DNA of 64,000 bases, from NCBI GenBank assembly GCA_019722365.1, contig JADFUC010000784.1, positions 1 through 64,000 on the forward strand. Direction: 5' to 3'. Positions 38,661 to 50,639 of the stretch are shown in pieces. The notes below the pieces were generated by a model. That model was not told the origin of the DNA, ran no database searches, and saw nothing but the letters and a program-made list of their open reading frames with translations. Numbering within the stretch: position 1 is the stretch's first letter; every line of letters starts with the position of its first letter. Position numbers and translations under genes: made by a program. The stretch comes from Lithospermum erythrorhizon (taxonomy: Eukaryota > Streptophyta > Magnoliopsida > Boraginales > Boraginaceae).

Positions 38661-41330
38661 TTTACTCGGATGCAGCGTGAGGTTCTTGTTGGCGTTTCTT
38701 GTTTTACTCAAGCTCCGTGATCCGCTCTTCAACGTGGAACTTCCTCGAGGCGGTTGTAGAAGACCTGCGTCGAGGCTAGGTCACCGGCAACCGGATGATA
38801 CACTTGGAATGGAGTACACCCGGCCGACGGCCTGGGTGGTGACCACATGGCGAGGCAGTCACGGTATCCTCAGGGGCCAGGGCGGAGGCAGGCTCGGGTG
38901 ACCTTCCTTTGCATGCGTCTTGGGGACTCCACTTCAGTCCACTTTCCATCTGGCAGTTTAGATAACTTTAGAAACGTCTTAGTTCCCATTTTGTGGAGGC
39001 TGCGACTCGGTAGAAGGGATAAGATGCTGGCGTAATTACGTCCGCTGTCGAAACAAGCGGTCCCTTGTCCTCATGTTGGACAGCCATGTACATAGAGTTT
39101 CTCTCCTATGGGTGTAGATTTTCCTTTTCACCTTTTGTAAATAGTTTATTAGTGGCTGTAAACCGGGCGCCTGGCGGATGGCTAGAGATGCGTTGCATAG
39201 TGAGTGCGTAACATAGTTCACGTAGAACCTTCACGAAAGGAGTTATTCCTCGGTGTCGTAACACCTCGCGTCGGGGTGGCTCGCATCCTTCGTAGCGGGG
39301 GTTGCAGGACATCTTCGCGGACCAGAAGCCAGGCAAAATCTCGAAACCCGATGGCATTCAGTGGTGTTTTGTGAAGGCGGTATGGATGAGGCGTTCGAGG
39401 TATGGAGTCCACTACAGGGATGCCACTCGCGTCCTTACCAAAGAAGGCCGCCCGTTAGTTAAGGCCAGTTGGGGACGCTGGCGTCGGGCTTGATTCGGCG
39501 TCCGGCGCCTGCAATCTCTGCGAAGAGGGGCATCTTGATTGTGGCGTCGTCCCGTCCCGAAAGAATTTGATACCTCTTCGGGGTCTCCGCTTTGTTGGGG
39601 TATAGACATGACACATGTTTCTCACATATTATGTTTTATTTGAATTACCGTTTTTAGTGTATTCACCATTTTTCACTCTCTTTATGTAGATGACATTCTT
39701 GAGTGGCCGGGTTGCGTGGGAGCAGGAGTTTCCGCCTACGTTTCCGTGACGGCTACATTCATGAGTGAAGGTAAAGAGATTAGGTTCTTCGAGCCAGAAT
39801 CCATGGCAGGTTCTGTGGCCACCGTACTTTTCCGCCGCGCTTTCGGCTTCTCGGAAAAGAGGCCGAGCCAGGACTGACGAGAGGCATGGTTTCGGGGCTC
39901 GCGCGTTGCTAAATCGACCAGAGGATCGAGGCAGTAACCATCTCGGAAGATCCTTTGTGCTCCGCGAGGAATCGATCACCCACCACCACTCCGGCTCCTC
40001 GGCGCCTCGAACTCTCGCACACCGATTACTTTTCGGGAGGCGAGCTCCTGGCCCCCTCATAGCTGAATGTCCAGCAAATATCTAAGTCTCCCATGCTTTC
40101 ATTGCTTGACGGGTTGCCATCATTTTGAAGGTTCGCCCCTCTGGAAGAAGTAGAAGCCTTTCGGGGCCTCTAAGCCCTAAATTCTTGGCAGTGAAGAAGT
40201 TTTGATGAAGCCGAGACTCGGCTGGAGGTCTCAACCACCATCGGCTAAATAAATCGATAAGGGGTATCAGTACTCCTCTCTTTCCCCCACTTTCTTTTTT
40301 GTCTTTTTTTTTTTTATATGTACTAAACTGCGCTTCCCTGCTAAGCGCGGACCACGAGCGCCAACTATTCATGGCGACCCGGTCGAAGAGCTTTTTTGGA
40401 GAGCACTTCCCTGATAAAATAGAGGGGAAGTCTGGCGAGAATGAGCCTCGAGTGGCTTGAGCCTCGAAGCTTGAGAGCAGTGAAGAGCGCGACTCTTGTC
40501 GTCTCAGAAAGAGGAGGCCCAGGCATTACATCGAATGGGCGGCGATACGACTTCTTGGGCTGTCGTTTCACCAGCGCGGAGGAAGCGAAATCTATCAAGA
40601 AGCGGCAAAAAGGAGCCCAGCGCATATCAGAAGAAAAGGGTTAATAGAAACTATAGTGAAGGGGGTGGAGGAGGCAGGTGCCCGCAGTAGAGGCTTTGTC
40701 GCCGCCGTGAAAAGGCCATCATTCGTCTTTTAAGATTTCGGGGAATGAGGTTGGTAGGGGCCAGCGGCTTGACTGGCTTTATGCGACTTCCTTTGGGACC
40801 TCTGAGGACTCAAATCCGTTCATTGTAGATAATTACAAAAAGGTTTGCTCAGCTGAATCACAATCACGGATTGTATCTTAATTTATTATGAGTTTTTGTA
40901 ACTACGAGTAGTGGTAGGGTACCACTTGTATATATTCCACGAGCGCTGTAACTATCTTTTCTTTCATTAAAATGGTGTATCCATCAGTTAGGTGTTTGTT
41001 TTCATTTTTCACATCGCGTATTGCGGACTACTGCACAAAGTAAGGCGGGTTTTAACACGATTTTGTACTGCGCTTTTACTATATAGGCGGTTTGCGGCAC
41101 GAGGCTGCGGCTATATATTGAAAACTATCACGACCCGACATCAGAAGGTGCTTCGCTTGAGGGGCGGCATAAAGAACTTTACCTCCTTGTTTGGTTGGCA
41201 TGACGTTGATGGGGGCCACTTGTTTTTTAAGGCGGGCCAGTGATCGATTGGTCTTTTGCTCTGAAAATCATACCTTGGGGTTTTAGCGTACCCGGCTTAA
41301 AGGCGCTTAGCGTTTCCACATATTTTAATT
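38661..41330 (-). mobile_element. GC-rich non-coding part of the antisense gypsy element (probable 3' LTR region)
   Basis: GC content is much higher than in the flanks. Overlapping open frames lie on both strands (for example 39629-40060 minus and 39765-40085 plus) and none has a known motif. The region lies downstream of the minus-strand integrase, where the 3' untranslated part and LTR belong. TATA-like and A-rich words occur at 40920-40990 and 41320-41370. LTR edges could not be placed. Confidence 0.4.
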
Positions 41331-41561
41331 AATTAATGAAAAGAAGGCTGCTTTTTATTAAAACTCTCAAAGAGAATAACCCCGCCTAGCAGGCGATTTA
41401 CATAGTCTATCCGGATCACACGTAATAACGGCATAGCTTAGAGCGTGCAGTCCATGTTCTCCCGTAAGTCATCGAGGATTCATATGTCTTTTGCCCATGA
41501 CATAACCGCTCGATTTGGTCACTTCCCAGTTAGGGCTTAGTTTTCCCTGTTCCACAAGTGA

Positions 41562-42125
41562 CTAATCAGCAACTTGCCGAGATCCCAATCTGAGGAATTG
41601 GCGATTTTTAACCGTCGGTTGTATGTCACAGCCATAAGTTGTTTGTGCCAGAATCTGTGAAAAGCCTCGTCTGCTTGCTCTTACGTAAATCGAGTTGTTA
41701 CCACCAAATCTGCAGTCATTTAAATTTTTAAATCGGGAATCAAATTTGCAGCCCAGGTGGGCAATCCTATCTACCGGCAAAAACCCGACTTCGATACCAT
41801 ATGCGAGGCTAAAAGGCTTATAAAATCGCCTTGACAACTAAGGGTGGATAGTAGCGACATGCAATCGGTAATTCCTCGATCGATTTCTCCCGTCGCTTTG
41901 TATTATGTTTTTCTTAGCACCCTTAAATATGATTGATTCATGACCTCGAGCTTGCCCGTTAGGCTGCGGAGGTAATAGGAGCCTAGAGGCGAAGCGGTGT
42001 TGATCGAACTACCGCCCAAAAAAGTCCGTCGGAACCGCCCGCCCAGGCGAGTACCGTTATCCGATACCAAGATTTTTAGAATCTTAGAACGAGTCGTTAT
42101 ATTTTTCCATAAGCACTTTCCACCT
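41562..42125 (-). pseudogene. Gypsy integrase, broken
   Basis: Minus-strand frames read FLWKNI-like text, then KILVSDNGTRLGGRFR (about 42090-42040), matching the catalytic-core motif 'xxLxSDNGxQFxxxxF'. PLGSYYLRSLTGKLEVMNQ (around 41960) corresponds to 'AxVxYPQSNGQAEVxNRxILRGLK'. KPFSLAYGIEVGFLPV (about 41820-41770) is the Tat/Athila 'TPFSLAYGxEAVLPVEI' motif. The last 91-codon piece is open, but frameshifts separate it from the core. Confidence 0.8.
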
Positions 42126-43148
42126 CCTAAAACTCTAAGTCCTCTTTAAGTGGGCGACTTCTGACTACTGAGTAGTCTCTCTGCTTGCTTGATGGCATCT
42201 TTCATGCCACAGCTGCAGGTAATTTTCTACTAAATTGATTCCCATGGCAAAGATAGGGCTCGCTGCAGGGTGAGGGTAGAGGTGGGAGTGATTGAGGTGC
42301 GTTTCCACGTCCTCGGCCGGCGTCCGCAACTTGATGCATCGTAGTGGCGTCGCTTGGCTAGGGTGGGCGATATCCGAATTTCGTGGTCTTGATGGGCGAG
42401 GGGCCAGAGACTCCCGATGTGGCTCCAGCACGTCGCCCGTGTATTTGACCAACACTCGGGGAATATCCTCAAAAGTAGCTCTGGCAGGTTAGCGAGGGCC
42501 ATCCCCAGACTACTCGATATAATTCCCAAAGTCTGATTGATATTTAAGTAGCAGTTGGATCCTCTGGATTAGATCTGCATCCTCTGGTAATTTTCCTTCG
42601 TGGAGATAGGAAATTATGGGTGTTCGCCCGATACACGCGGTGGCGCACTCGGCAGTGAAACACTTTCTTTTTTCAAGATAAGTTGGTTGGTCCTGAGCTT
42701 CTACAGCATATCCACTTAAGTGATTAAATCGTAATAGGTAGTTCTGCGAGAAAGCTAGAAAGATATGGTGACATACCTGGTTTTCATTTCACAGATAATG
42801 GCAAACAAGATCCTCAGGGTTCATGAAGGTAATCTGTAGCAGCCAGCGTAGTATCTGTGATGTGTCGCTCTTTGCAGGGCTCACACTTAATTTGATTAGA
42901 TGACTGGTTTCAGAATGCGCAACTAGCGATTCTTGACCCAATGAACTTGCTAGTAGTAACCCCGGAGATCAGCGGCCCAAGTATTCCGCCTCGTTATTAG
43001 TTGGGAAAGCTAAACCCCACATGAGGGCATATTCGAGTTTCCTTTTTTTGGGTCCCTAATATATGATTACTCAGTAGCCAGCTCGCTAGCAACTGCATTC
43101 TGAGCGCCATTCAAAATAACGTCAGTAGGGGAGGGCCACCGCTTTCGC

Positions 43149-43840
43149 CTAGAAATTTGGGTCACGGGAATGGAGAGGTCTCGGTAAGCCACACTCGATC
43201 ACAAAATACGCTAATCTTGAGCACTTAAATGCTGGTCTGGCGCGTATGATATCTCGAACTCGGCTTAACTTCGATAGCCGGTGGTTAAAGCGGCCGGACA
43301 AGGCCGGACTGGTCGATATTCGAGCACAAGGTTGATGCATTGCGACTGGATCGAGGGTGGGACTCGAGAAATGCGTCTTGAAACTTTCTGTGCAGAGAGG
43401 ACTACAGCGCAGGAAATGCGGCCGCTTGTCACATGGCGGAATTTTCTGCTCGGCGTCATGGGACATGGCTAAGCGTAATATATGGGCACTTTGCATTGAA
43501 ATTACATCTCCTTTACTAATACCCGGTAACATGCGTGTCAAGAAATAGCCACATATAACGTAACGGGTTCGGTCGGGATAGTAGGCGAGGAACAAATATT
43601 CCTTTGATGCTTTCCAACCTTCTCTTTGCATTCATGGTCCCAGGGTAAACTCTTCTTCGGCATTCTCCTCGAACTCTTGAAAGAAGGGGTAGGTTTTTTC
43701 GCTTGAGCTTTGGTATAAAGCCCGACTTAATGCGCGGGGAACGTCGGTGGAACTACTGACTCTTTTATAGCTCTTGGGAGAATTGCATATCCATGCGCCT
43801 TTTTCTCTTTGTCGGGGATTGAGCCTCGTCATTAATCACT
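43149..43840 (-). pseudogene. Gypsy RNase H and RT-RNase H connection, broken
   Basis: On the minus strand 43832-43632 reads TRLNPRQREKG...ALSRALYQSSSEKTYPFFQ, the connection piece 'xxLxGRIAALxRFxSxSxDxxLPFF'. Within 43631-43149, LAYYPDRTRYVI and LSGRFNHRLSKLS...RARPAFKCSRLAYFVIECG match the RNase H text 'PxLSGRxxKWxxELSEFDIxYxPRxAIKxQALADFxxEC' typical of Tat elements. A frame of 160 codons is open, yet key residues are scattered over frames. Confidence 0.75.
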
Positions 43841-43859
43841 TGCTCTTGATTTCAGGAGA

Positions 43860-44300
43860 CCGTACGAAAGAACATTTCGGGGTTGACTTTCGGCACGCTC
43901 TTCTGGAGTGGTTAAAGGTTTCCACTGAATTTGCCGGATGCTCCGCTTTGCCCTTTACTTTTGACCGGCATGTCGTCAACATATATCTCGTATTCCGTCC
44001 AATTTGTTGTGCAAAATTTCATTGACGTCGTGATATGTAGCCTGGCAAATTTTGAAAGCGAATGGCGTAATCCGCCAGTATCCTGGCCGTACCATTGGTT
44101 ATGACCGTCCTCTCTCTTTCATCTTCGGCGCGAAATGCGGATCGATGGTACCCCAGGAGGCATCCATAAAGTCAAAAACCTCGTAGCTGCTTGACAAAAT
44201 TCGTCGAAACGCCTGGCATGGTAGTGGATAGAGTCTTTGGGGCGTGTTTTATTCAAATTGGTGAAGTTTGTACACGTACACCAACACGCTAGATTCTTGG
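43860..44300 (-). pseudogene. Gypsy reverse transcriptase, broken
   Basis: The minus strand shows FTNLNKTRPKDS (about 44280, family 'VDYxDLNxACPKDSYPLP'), LTLWMPPGYH (about 44170, family 'LSFMDAYSGYHQI'), a middle part equal to 'FxxMPFGLKNAGATYQR' only in traces, and YEIYVDDMPVKSK. The catalytic YVDD codons lie at 43972-43986. The Asp pair is intact, but frameshifts interrupt the domain. Confidence 0.8.
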
Positions 44301-45975
44301 CAATCTGGCGTTTGCCGCCCCGTTGAGGAAATTGTAATTCTCGCCATGGCTGCGCGGTAAGAACTGCGGCTTACTCCCGGATGGCGTTAACTACCGTCGA
44401 AGCTAAAGAGTCTTTTTCTTTTTGTTTTTACCGGCACAGCAGGATCAGCATGCAGTAGGTGTAGCGGCGTTGGATACCTGGCGTATCACCAATTCCACAG
44501 CGCAAAAGTATTATCTTGACTATAACATTAATGCCGCAGCTTACTTTGATCATCTGCTTGTCTAATCTCGTCCAGATCCACGAAGGTCGTTTCGCGTTTT
44601 TTCTTTTGAAAGGATAATTATAATCTCGTGTGGCGGCATGCGCCTCGGCCTTCCACTTTCCTTGAGCAGGGTTCTTCACTCTCGCTTGACCAAATTAATC
44701 TCCATTATGATTTTCCCGAACCCGACCCCATTTGGGGACCAGCAGAACTTCCCGTTCTTTGGAGGTGCAGGGGTTTGGTAACACATACGGCTTTTCTTGG
44801 TCCCGGAGCATCTCTTCCCAGGGGTCGGGGAACTTCATCTTAGTGTCTTCGGAGAAACTATATAGCCTTTATAAGCGAGTTGATATTAGGGACGACTATA
44901 AAGGCCGTTATATGGTCTTGGATATCTAAGATCGTGAGATTGTGTCGTGATAGTTTTATTCACTTGTCCCAGTAGTTAAATCAGCGATGCTATGCCCGTT
45001 GCCACTATGGAATGGCACAGCTGAAACCCCGGTGAGGGTGTGGGCTTGAGGTTGAATAATACTTCCACCGAGGATTGTAAGCTTGCTCAATGGTGATATG
45101 CAGATATCCACGAGCTCCGTGTACCCGGCATCCGTACACGACACTTAATTGCAATAATTGGGGCTATGACAAAGAGAAGTGCAATAAATGCGGGAATTGA
45201 TTCTATTAAGCTCTTCGTTGAAAATAACCCCGGTTCGCCTTTCTTGGCGATGCAGTTGGTGCGTATGTCGATCTTCTTGCGTAACCTTTCACGGAATTCT
45301 GCGAATCGGCTCTCTCTGCGGGTCTCGAGATTGTATCGATCCGACCCGAGTCTCGGCGCATCAGGAAGGATGCGGGTTTACTTGTGGCGGCGGGCTTTGC
45401 CCGTGTCGTTGGCTCTTCTGATAAGTTCCTCCGTTGTATACTCTTTTCAGTATCCTCTGCTTTTTATTAACCTACCTGTCTGCGTTCAAAACCTGCGCTC
45501 GTTAATTGTCGTGGCGTGCTCGTGATACCTTAGATTGTTACATACTCTCTCAAATTATTTTGAATTAATATTTTCAATTTACAAGGTGAACCTTTGACTC
45601 TAAAAAGTTTTTTTATATGTAAAATAAATATTACAAAAAACCTAATATCATCAATTTTTTCAAAAACGCAAATCAAACGATAATACATAACATTTATATG
45701 TAAATTGAAAAAAGTATCTTCTACTTCACAATAGATAAAAAATATAGGTAGTGTAATTATCCATTTTGATTTGTTAAATTATATCAAAGAGTTAGATAAT
45801 ATAAAATAAAAATGGTAAACTAAAATTAACGGATATTTCAAATGAGTCTAGAGTTATGAGTATATACCAAAATGACATCTTATATGTACAAATTCAATAT
45901 GCATATGTTAATGTTGTATGAAAAGCACCCAACTCAGATCGTTTAAAGTATTAGGTTATACGTATAATATTTCAG

Positions 45976-47221
45976 ATGGCTAGACAAAGCCGCCATGGTG
46001 GACCGCTCAAGAAATCTTAGTGTGCAAGAGCAGGTGGACAGGAAACTGTTGTTTACCGTTTCAGAGGTGGAGGAAGTAAAATACATCTCAAAGATTGTGC
46101 CTTCGTTTCCAACTCTTTTTATATATAGTATAGTAGAGGCTGCTGGCACAACTTTATTTTTCAATCAAGCAAATGAAATTAATAAAGATTTCCCAGTTAT
46201 AAGATTCTATATATTAAAAAATGTCACAAGTTACTGCGCCTCAATTTTGTGGAGTAATCATAGGGAAAAGTTGCTTAGATTGAAAATTTTAACTGGAATG
46301 TTATGTAGTGTTTTGTGCTCAATGATTGCTTGGAGGGTGGAGATTTATACGAAACAATCTCATGTGACAATTAGCATTTGGTGGCTAACTCCTCAATTCA
46401 TTTTCTTGGGACTAATGGAAGGACTTCTCAAGGATGGAATTGAAGGTCTTTTCAAATATAGGGTTTCTGAATCGATGGGTGTGTCCGGGACAAATCTTGT
46501 TCAATTCATGATTGGCATTGGAAGATTCCTTAGCTTTCTATTTGTGCTAAAATTAGGCAGAAGACACAATGAGATTAATCGATTTGGACGGTATTACTAT
46601 GGATTCTTAGGAGTCACAAATGTAGTTAATGCATCCATTTCCGGACCAATCTTGTACACTTTTCTTAAGGAGTTACCAATGGTAGTTTCACCAACACCTA
46701 CCTCACCAAGCACACTAACGTCACCAACGCTCAAGCCACCGCCATCGCCATCTCCACCAAGTACACCAACATCATCAAAGTTCAAGCCACCGCCATTGCC
46801 ATTGCCATCGCCATCTCCACCAAGCACACCATCGTCGGAAACTTTAAAGGGGAGATGCACGCCTGAAGAAGAAACAAAATGTCATTGTCCTTCCAGTGAA
46901 GAATGTGGAGAGTCTTGCAATGGATGGACTATACACGAAAACTATCCAGATTATAATGGACCTTCAGAAGGATGCAAAGCTACTGATGATTGTTTTCCTT
47001 TCTCGGATGGTAATACAAATCCACAATTGATTTTGGATTGCCCGCCATGGATTCCAGATTGGAATTGCATCTCGTCCATAGAGGAAAGTAGTACAAATTG
47101 TCCACCATGCATATGTGGTTGTGATTATAATAATGGTCCTCCAACTATTTGTAACCCATGGATTGTAATTGATGATTGTACAACCGACATGGGGGACAAC
47201 ATATATTATCGTTCTCAATAG
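45976..47221 (+). CDS. NPF transporter, last exon with proline-rich and cysteine-rich C-terminal extension
   Basis: After the acceptor at 45975 one base completes the split Arg codon, then WLDKAAMVDRS runs in the conserved NPF frame. Next come EVEEVKYISKIVPSFPTLF (family 'VEExKxxxRLxPIW'), a long loop, ISIWWLTPQFIFLGLMEGL (family 'xSxxWLxPQxxLxGxxxxF'), and the last helices ending near GPILYTFLKELPMVV. The open frame then continues for 177 residues: a Pro/Ser/Thr-rich hinge of about 50 residues (46688-46837), then a tail with 15 cysteines (46856-47179) and a stop TAG at 47219-47221. NPF proteins usually end soon after the last helix. The 415 codons are free of stops amid dead transposons, suggesting recent or continuing selection. 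The C-terminus of a 12-helix carrier is normally cytosolic, an odd place for a Cys-rich module. Confidence 0.88.
46731..46844 (+). repeat. Two-copy coding repeat in the proline-rich hinge
   Basis: A unit of about 51 bp beginning TCAAGCCACCGCCAT starts at 46731 and again at 46782, the second copy with an extra GCCATTGCCATT. It encodes KPPPSPSPPSTP and KPPPLPLPSPSPPSTP. Growth by in-frame slippage is the likely origin. Confidence 0.8.
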
Positions 47222-50200
47222 AAATATTTCTGATGGTTGCATAGATAAGACGCATGAATTTTATTACAAATCATAAGTTTGTGACATAACCTTTTAAATT
47301 TATTCTTAGGTGTGTGTAAGCGGCGGATCTGATTTCGGAGTGGTGGTTCGAAATATACGTTAATTTTTTGTGATTAAAATATGAATACTTTAATGAATCT
47401 TGAGAAATTTTATAATCGACGTTTCACAGTAGCCCATGCTTTTAAAAAGTGAGTACAAATTATCGTAGGATCGATACTAAAAATTATACTCGCCGGTCTT
47501 TTTAATTGAGCTTTTTTATTTTAAATGTCTTTTTGACCGTAATTCTTTTCATTCAACATCTAATAAATATAAATTTGTTTTTTACATAAATCGTAGACAT
47601 TCATTGGCCTTACGAAGATGTGAAAGCCTTTTTGAGTATGAAAAAAGCGAGGATCATCTGCCGCGTCCTACATATAATTAAACAAGCCGATTTGCGCAAA
47701 TATTATTCCAGCTTCGTCTTGTCGGATAAATACAACTTCGATCATTACCAAATGCTTCTCTTCGTCAATATTTCATAAATTAGACAATTCCATGAAAATT
47801 AACAATGCATACACCTCTTATATTAACAAATTACTTTCCATAAAATTAAACAAATGAAAAAATTCCATGAATTTCAACTTGATTTTTTTAGTTTATATTT
47901 CAAGAATTTTTAAACAAAACTTAATTATAGAGAATCATATCATAAAAGAAAAAAATGAATTAAGAAACAAAAGGGGGGCAAAAATACCGGAAGAACACCA
48001 AAAATGCATTTTTTGATTAGTTAGCCCGTTAGGTTTGTTTTTGTTCCCCGATTTAATTTTCCCCCACTTTTATTAGCGATCGTAGGTCGTTATTTAGTTA
48101 GTGGATAAGGTGAGGTGATTCCATTAATGTGTTGTTATGCTTCTTATTGGTCAACTCGACTACAAGAGGGACGATGCATTGTAAAATTACCAAAATTAAT
48201 AATAAGGAATTATTTTCCTCTCTTTCTTCTTCGCTTCTTGTCAGAGAACCCCGACTTTAATAGACCTTTGTGACTCTGTATGAACTTGCCAGTGCTTTCT
48301 TACTAATTTTCTCTCTTTTATTTCAGCGCTAATGAATTCTTTTAAGGTTTTTGTTCAACATATAAAAAATATTTTTTTTTCAAAGTGATGGTTAATTTGG
48401 GCAGAGTGAGTAATCTGAGTCCGCTCTGGTGTGTAACATACATATGCTTGTTTGTTGATACGTGTTTTTAAAAAGTTTCTCATTGAAAATGTGAGTATAA
48501 GCAGTCTTGGGGCTAGAATATTACAAAATGTAATTATTAATCTTTTTTATTGTTGTCAAATTATGCTGATACGTTGAATTTTGATTAAGTTTTCTAAGTA
48601 CTTGACATTAATGTGCAAACTAGTCAATTTATGTTTAATTAATTAAATGAAAATATCCAACCAAGATTAATCTGGAATTAAAGAAATAGTATATCAAACC
48701 TAGTTCTAATAGACCCAAATCAAGCTAATGCATGAATATCGAAAATTTATCAAAATAATAATTAAATTAATTAAGATAAATTAATCAAATTAATTAAAAG
48801 TCGAACTTGTAAAGATGGGAAATCGAGTCCACAGGAATTAATCGAAGTAAAAAATAAGGGTTTACGTGAATTAACCTAAATTTGAACTTCAATCACGGTT
48901 CTCGAAAAAAGCCTCGTTAAATGTCAATTAAAATTGGGGCTCGAAAAACCCCGATTTGCTCGGTGAAATTGGCCATAAAGGACATTCGGAAGCCACGTGG
49001 CTTGAAATGAAAAATCTAGAAACCCGCAGGGGTTCAAAAATGAGAGAACTTTAGAAAGTTATGTGGTTCAAAATCAAGACCTACGGAAGTTATGTGGTTC
49101 AAAATCAGGTTCCATGCTTTCGTCAGGGGTCAATCTATAAAAATATTTTGACATAGAAAAGTCACGGAACCTTTTTTACCTTGAAATAAACTATTTTGAT
49201 ACTTGGACACCCAGTAATTCCTAAATTATCTGACAGGTCAGTCTTGCACCCAAAAATTCAACGGTCGAATTGTGATCACTTTTTGAAATCAGCGATCGAG
49301 GAAGCAAGCATTTGAAGCCCGTAAGGTATAAATACCCCTGATTGGCGAAAAATTCCATCCACCAAAATTCAATCAACAATGCATCCACGTTCCGCGTAAA
49401 AAACACACAAATCCTGCTAAAATAAAGAGAAAACCACCGAGATTTCTCTAAGTTAAATCTTGCTTTTAAGCATTATGAAAACACTCACGTGGTGGGTACG
49501 GAAAACACCTAGGAGGCCAAAACAAAGCGCTTTGAAATAAAGAATTGTGCTTATGGCTTGATAATTCTTGAGTTAAAGCAAAAATATGATGAGAATGCTT
49601 GAGCGTTTACCGAAACGGCGAATATTCGGGGAATAAGCTAAATAACCCCACGATTATTAAAAATCTAGCATGAGCAGCGCGAAAAATCTCGAAGTTGATT
49701 CATCGAATCCCGTATATAGGAACAGTAAGCGTTCGGTCGATATATATAATTTAGATTAGGCGAAATCTGTTCTTAAAACCCTTGAATAGTTGAACGATAT
49801 CGTAATAAGTTGGAAAGGCTCAGTATCATACTTTGATCGTAAATACCTACGGCCAATAATTTGCTAAGGCCGTATAGTAAGGAAGGCTAAAAAGTAATGC
49901 TACTTGAGCCTTAAAAGCGGAATCCCAGTGAGGCCGAATCTCACAAGTCCCGCTAGGTACGTATCACTTAAAGTCCCATTTCTAGAGCTGTCTGTGCGAT
50001 AAGACCGTTAATAGTACAAGCAAGCAATGACGCCAATGACAACCCATGCTCGCTCCGAACAAACTCGGCTTCAGTCTATCTCGAAATCAGTATCGTATCG
50101 AGCCTTGAAATCCATCAAAACCAAATAGTCCCACTTGAAAAGGTGAAGTATCTGGCAGGTGATAAATCCAAAAGTCAGCGATGAGGCTCAAAGAGAGTCC

Positions 50201-50639
50201 CATGGCTATGACTGCGCGATGAGTCACAATCAATGCCTTTGATCTGGCTAGCTAATTTCCCGACTCGAACCCGTATCAGTCACAGACCGGTCTACCGAGT
50301 CCGTGAGGGCCGGGCCAGCGTATCGACTCGCCAGAGCTCACATCGAGTCGAAGTCGAGCTCAAATCAAGTAAAATCGAAAGTGGAAAAATCAAGTTCAAG
50401 CTCGTACGAGCTCTGTCGAGACCACTATCAGAATCAAAATCAAATCAAACCCAATCGAAAACGGATCAGGTAGTCAAGAAAATTTAGCGATACCGTAAAT
50501 CGTCATTGAATGCTTAGGGATTTATAGTTTGAATGAGTCGATCCTCTTCGAATTTGATAAAACCCATTCTGTTGAGGAATTTTCCTATAGTGAGTTTTAT
50601 TTGAAACCCACTAAGATAAATAATAAAAATTCTTCTTTA
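47222..50639. other. Downstream of the NPF gene; AT-rich, then retrotransposon-like
   Basis: The start will include the NPF 3' untranslated region; no clear polyadenylation signal was seen. 47260-48630 is AT-rich with no gene. 48640-50480 resembles non-coding retrotransposon sequence, including a 21-bp repeat at 49056-49107. The open frame at 50233-50487 has no known motif. Confidence 0.4.
49056..49107. repeat. Perfect 21-bp direct repeat
   Basis: AAGTTATGTGGTTCAAAATC plus A occurs at 49056-49076 and 49087-49107, ten bases apart, with weaker relatives (GGTTCAAAAATGA) just upstream. Confidence 0.85.

Larger units (their letters stand above)
41331..45535 (-). mobile_element. Ty3/gypsy element, Tat type, antisense in the NPF intron (pol relic)
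   Basis: Reverse transcriptase, RNase H and integrase occur in the gypsy order on the minus strand (about 44300 down to 41562). The RNase H and integrase motifs are those of Tat-group elements (VxxCGxP-type RNase H end, PFSLAYGxE integrase). No gag or 5' LTR is seen at the high-coordinate end. GC-rich sequence stops sharply near 45535 and AT-rich intron sequence begins, so the 5' end is truncated or unrecognised. Confidence 0.75.
34494..45975 (+). other. NPF intron of 11,482 bp, filled by transposons
   Basis: GTATGC donor at 34494; acceptor AATATTTCAG ends at 45975. The phase and the conserved protein motif across the junction fix both ends. It contains a sense copia 5' part (35480-37090), a possible gypsy chromodomain scrap (38440-38660) and an antisense Tat-type gypsy element (up to about 45535). 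34531-35470 is AT-rich with nothing recognised. 37100-38430 is unassigned. 45540-45970 is AT-rich sequence that probably belongs to the original intron. Confidence 0.88.

Noticed and set aside
39629..40085. Overlapping open frames of 143 (minus) and 106 (plus) codons
   Set aside because: They overlap on opposite strands in GC-rich gypsy non-coding sequence and show no motif; open frames of this size are expected in such composition.
45166..45525. 119-codon plus-strand open frame just before the last NPF exon
   Set aside because: Lies within the antisense gypsy element, has no known motif, and would not join the NPF frame.
46597..46860. Glycine/aspartate-rich minus-strand frame
   Set aside because: It is the shadow of the proline-codon repeat of the NPF tail read backwards.
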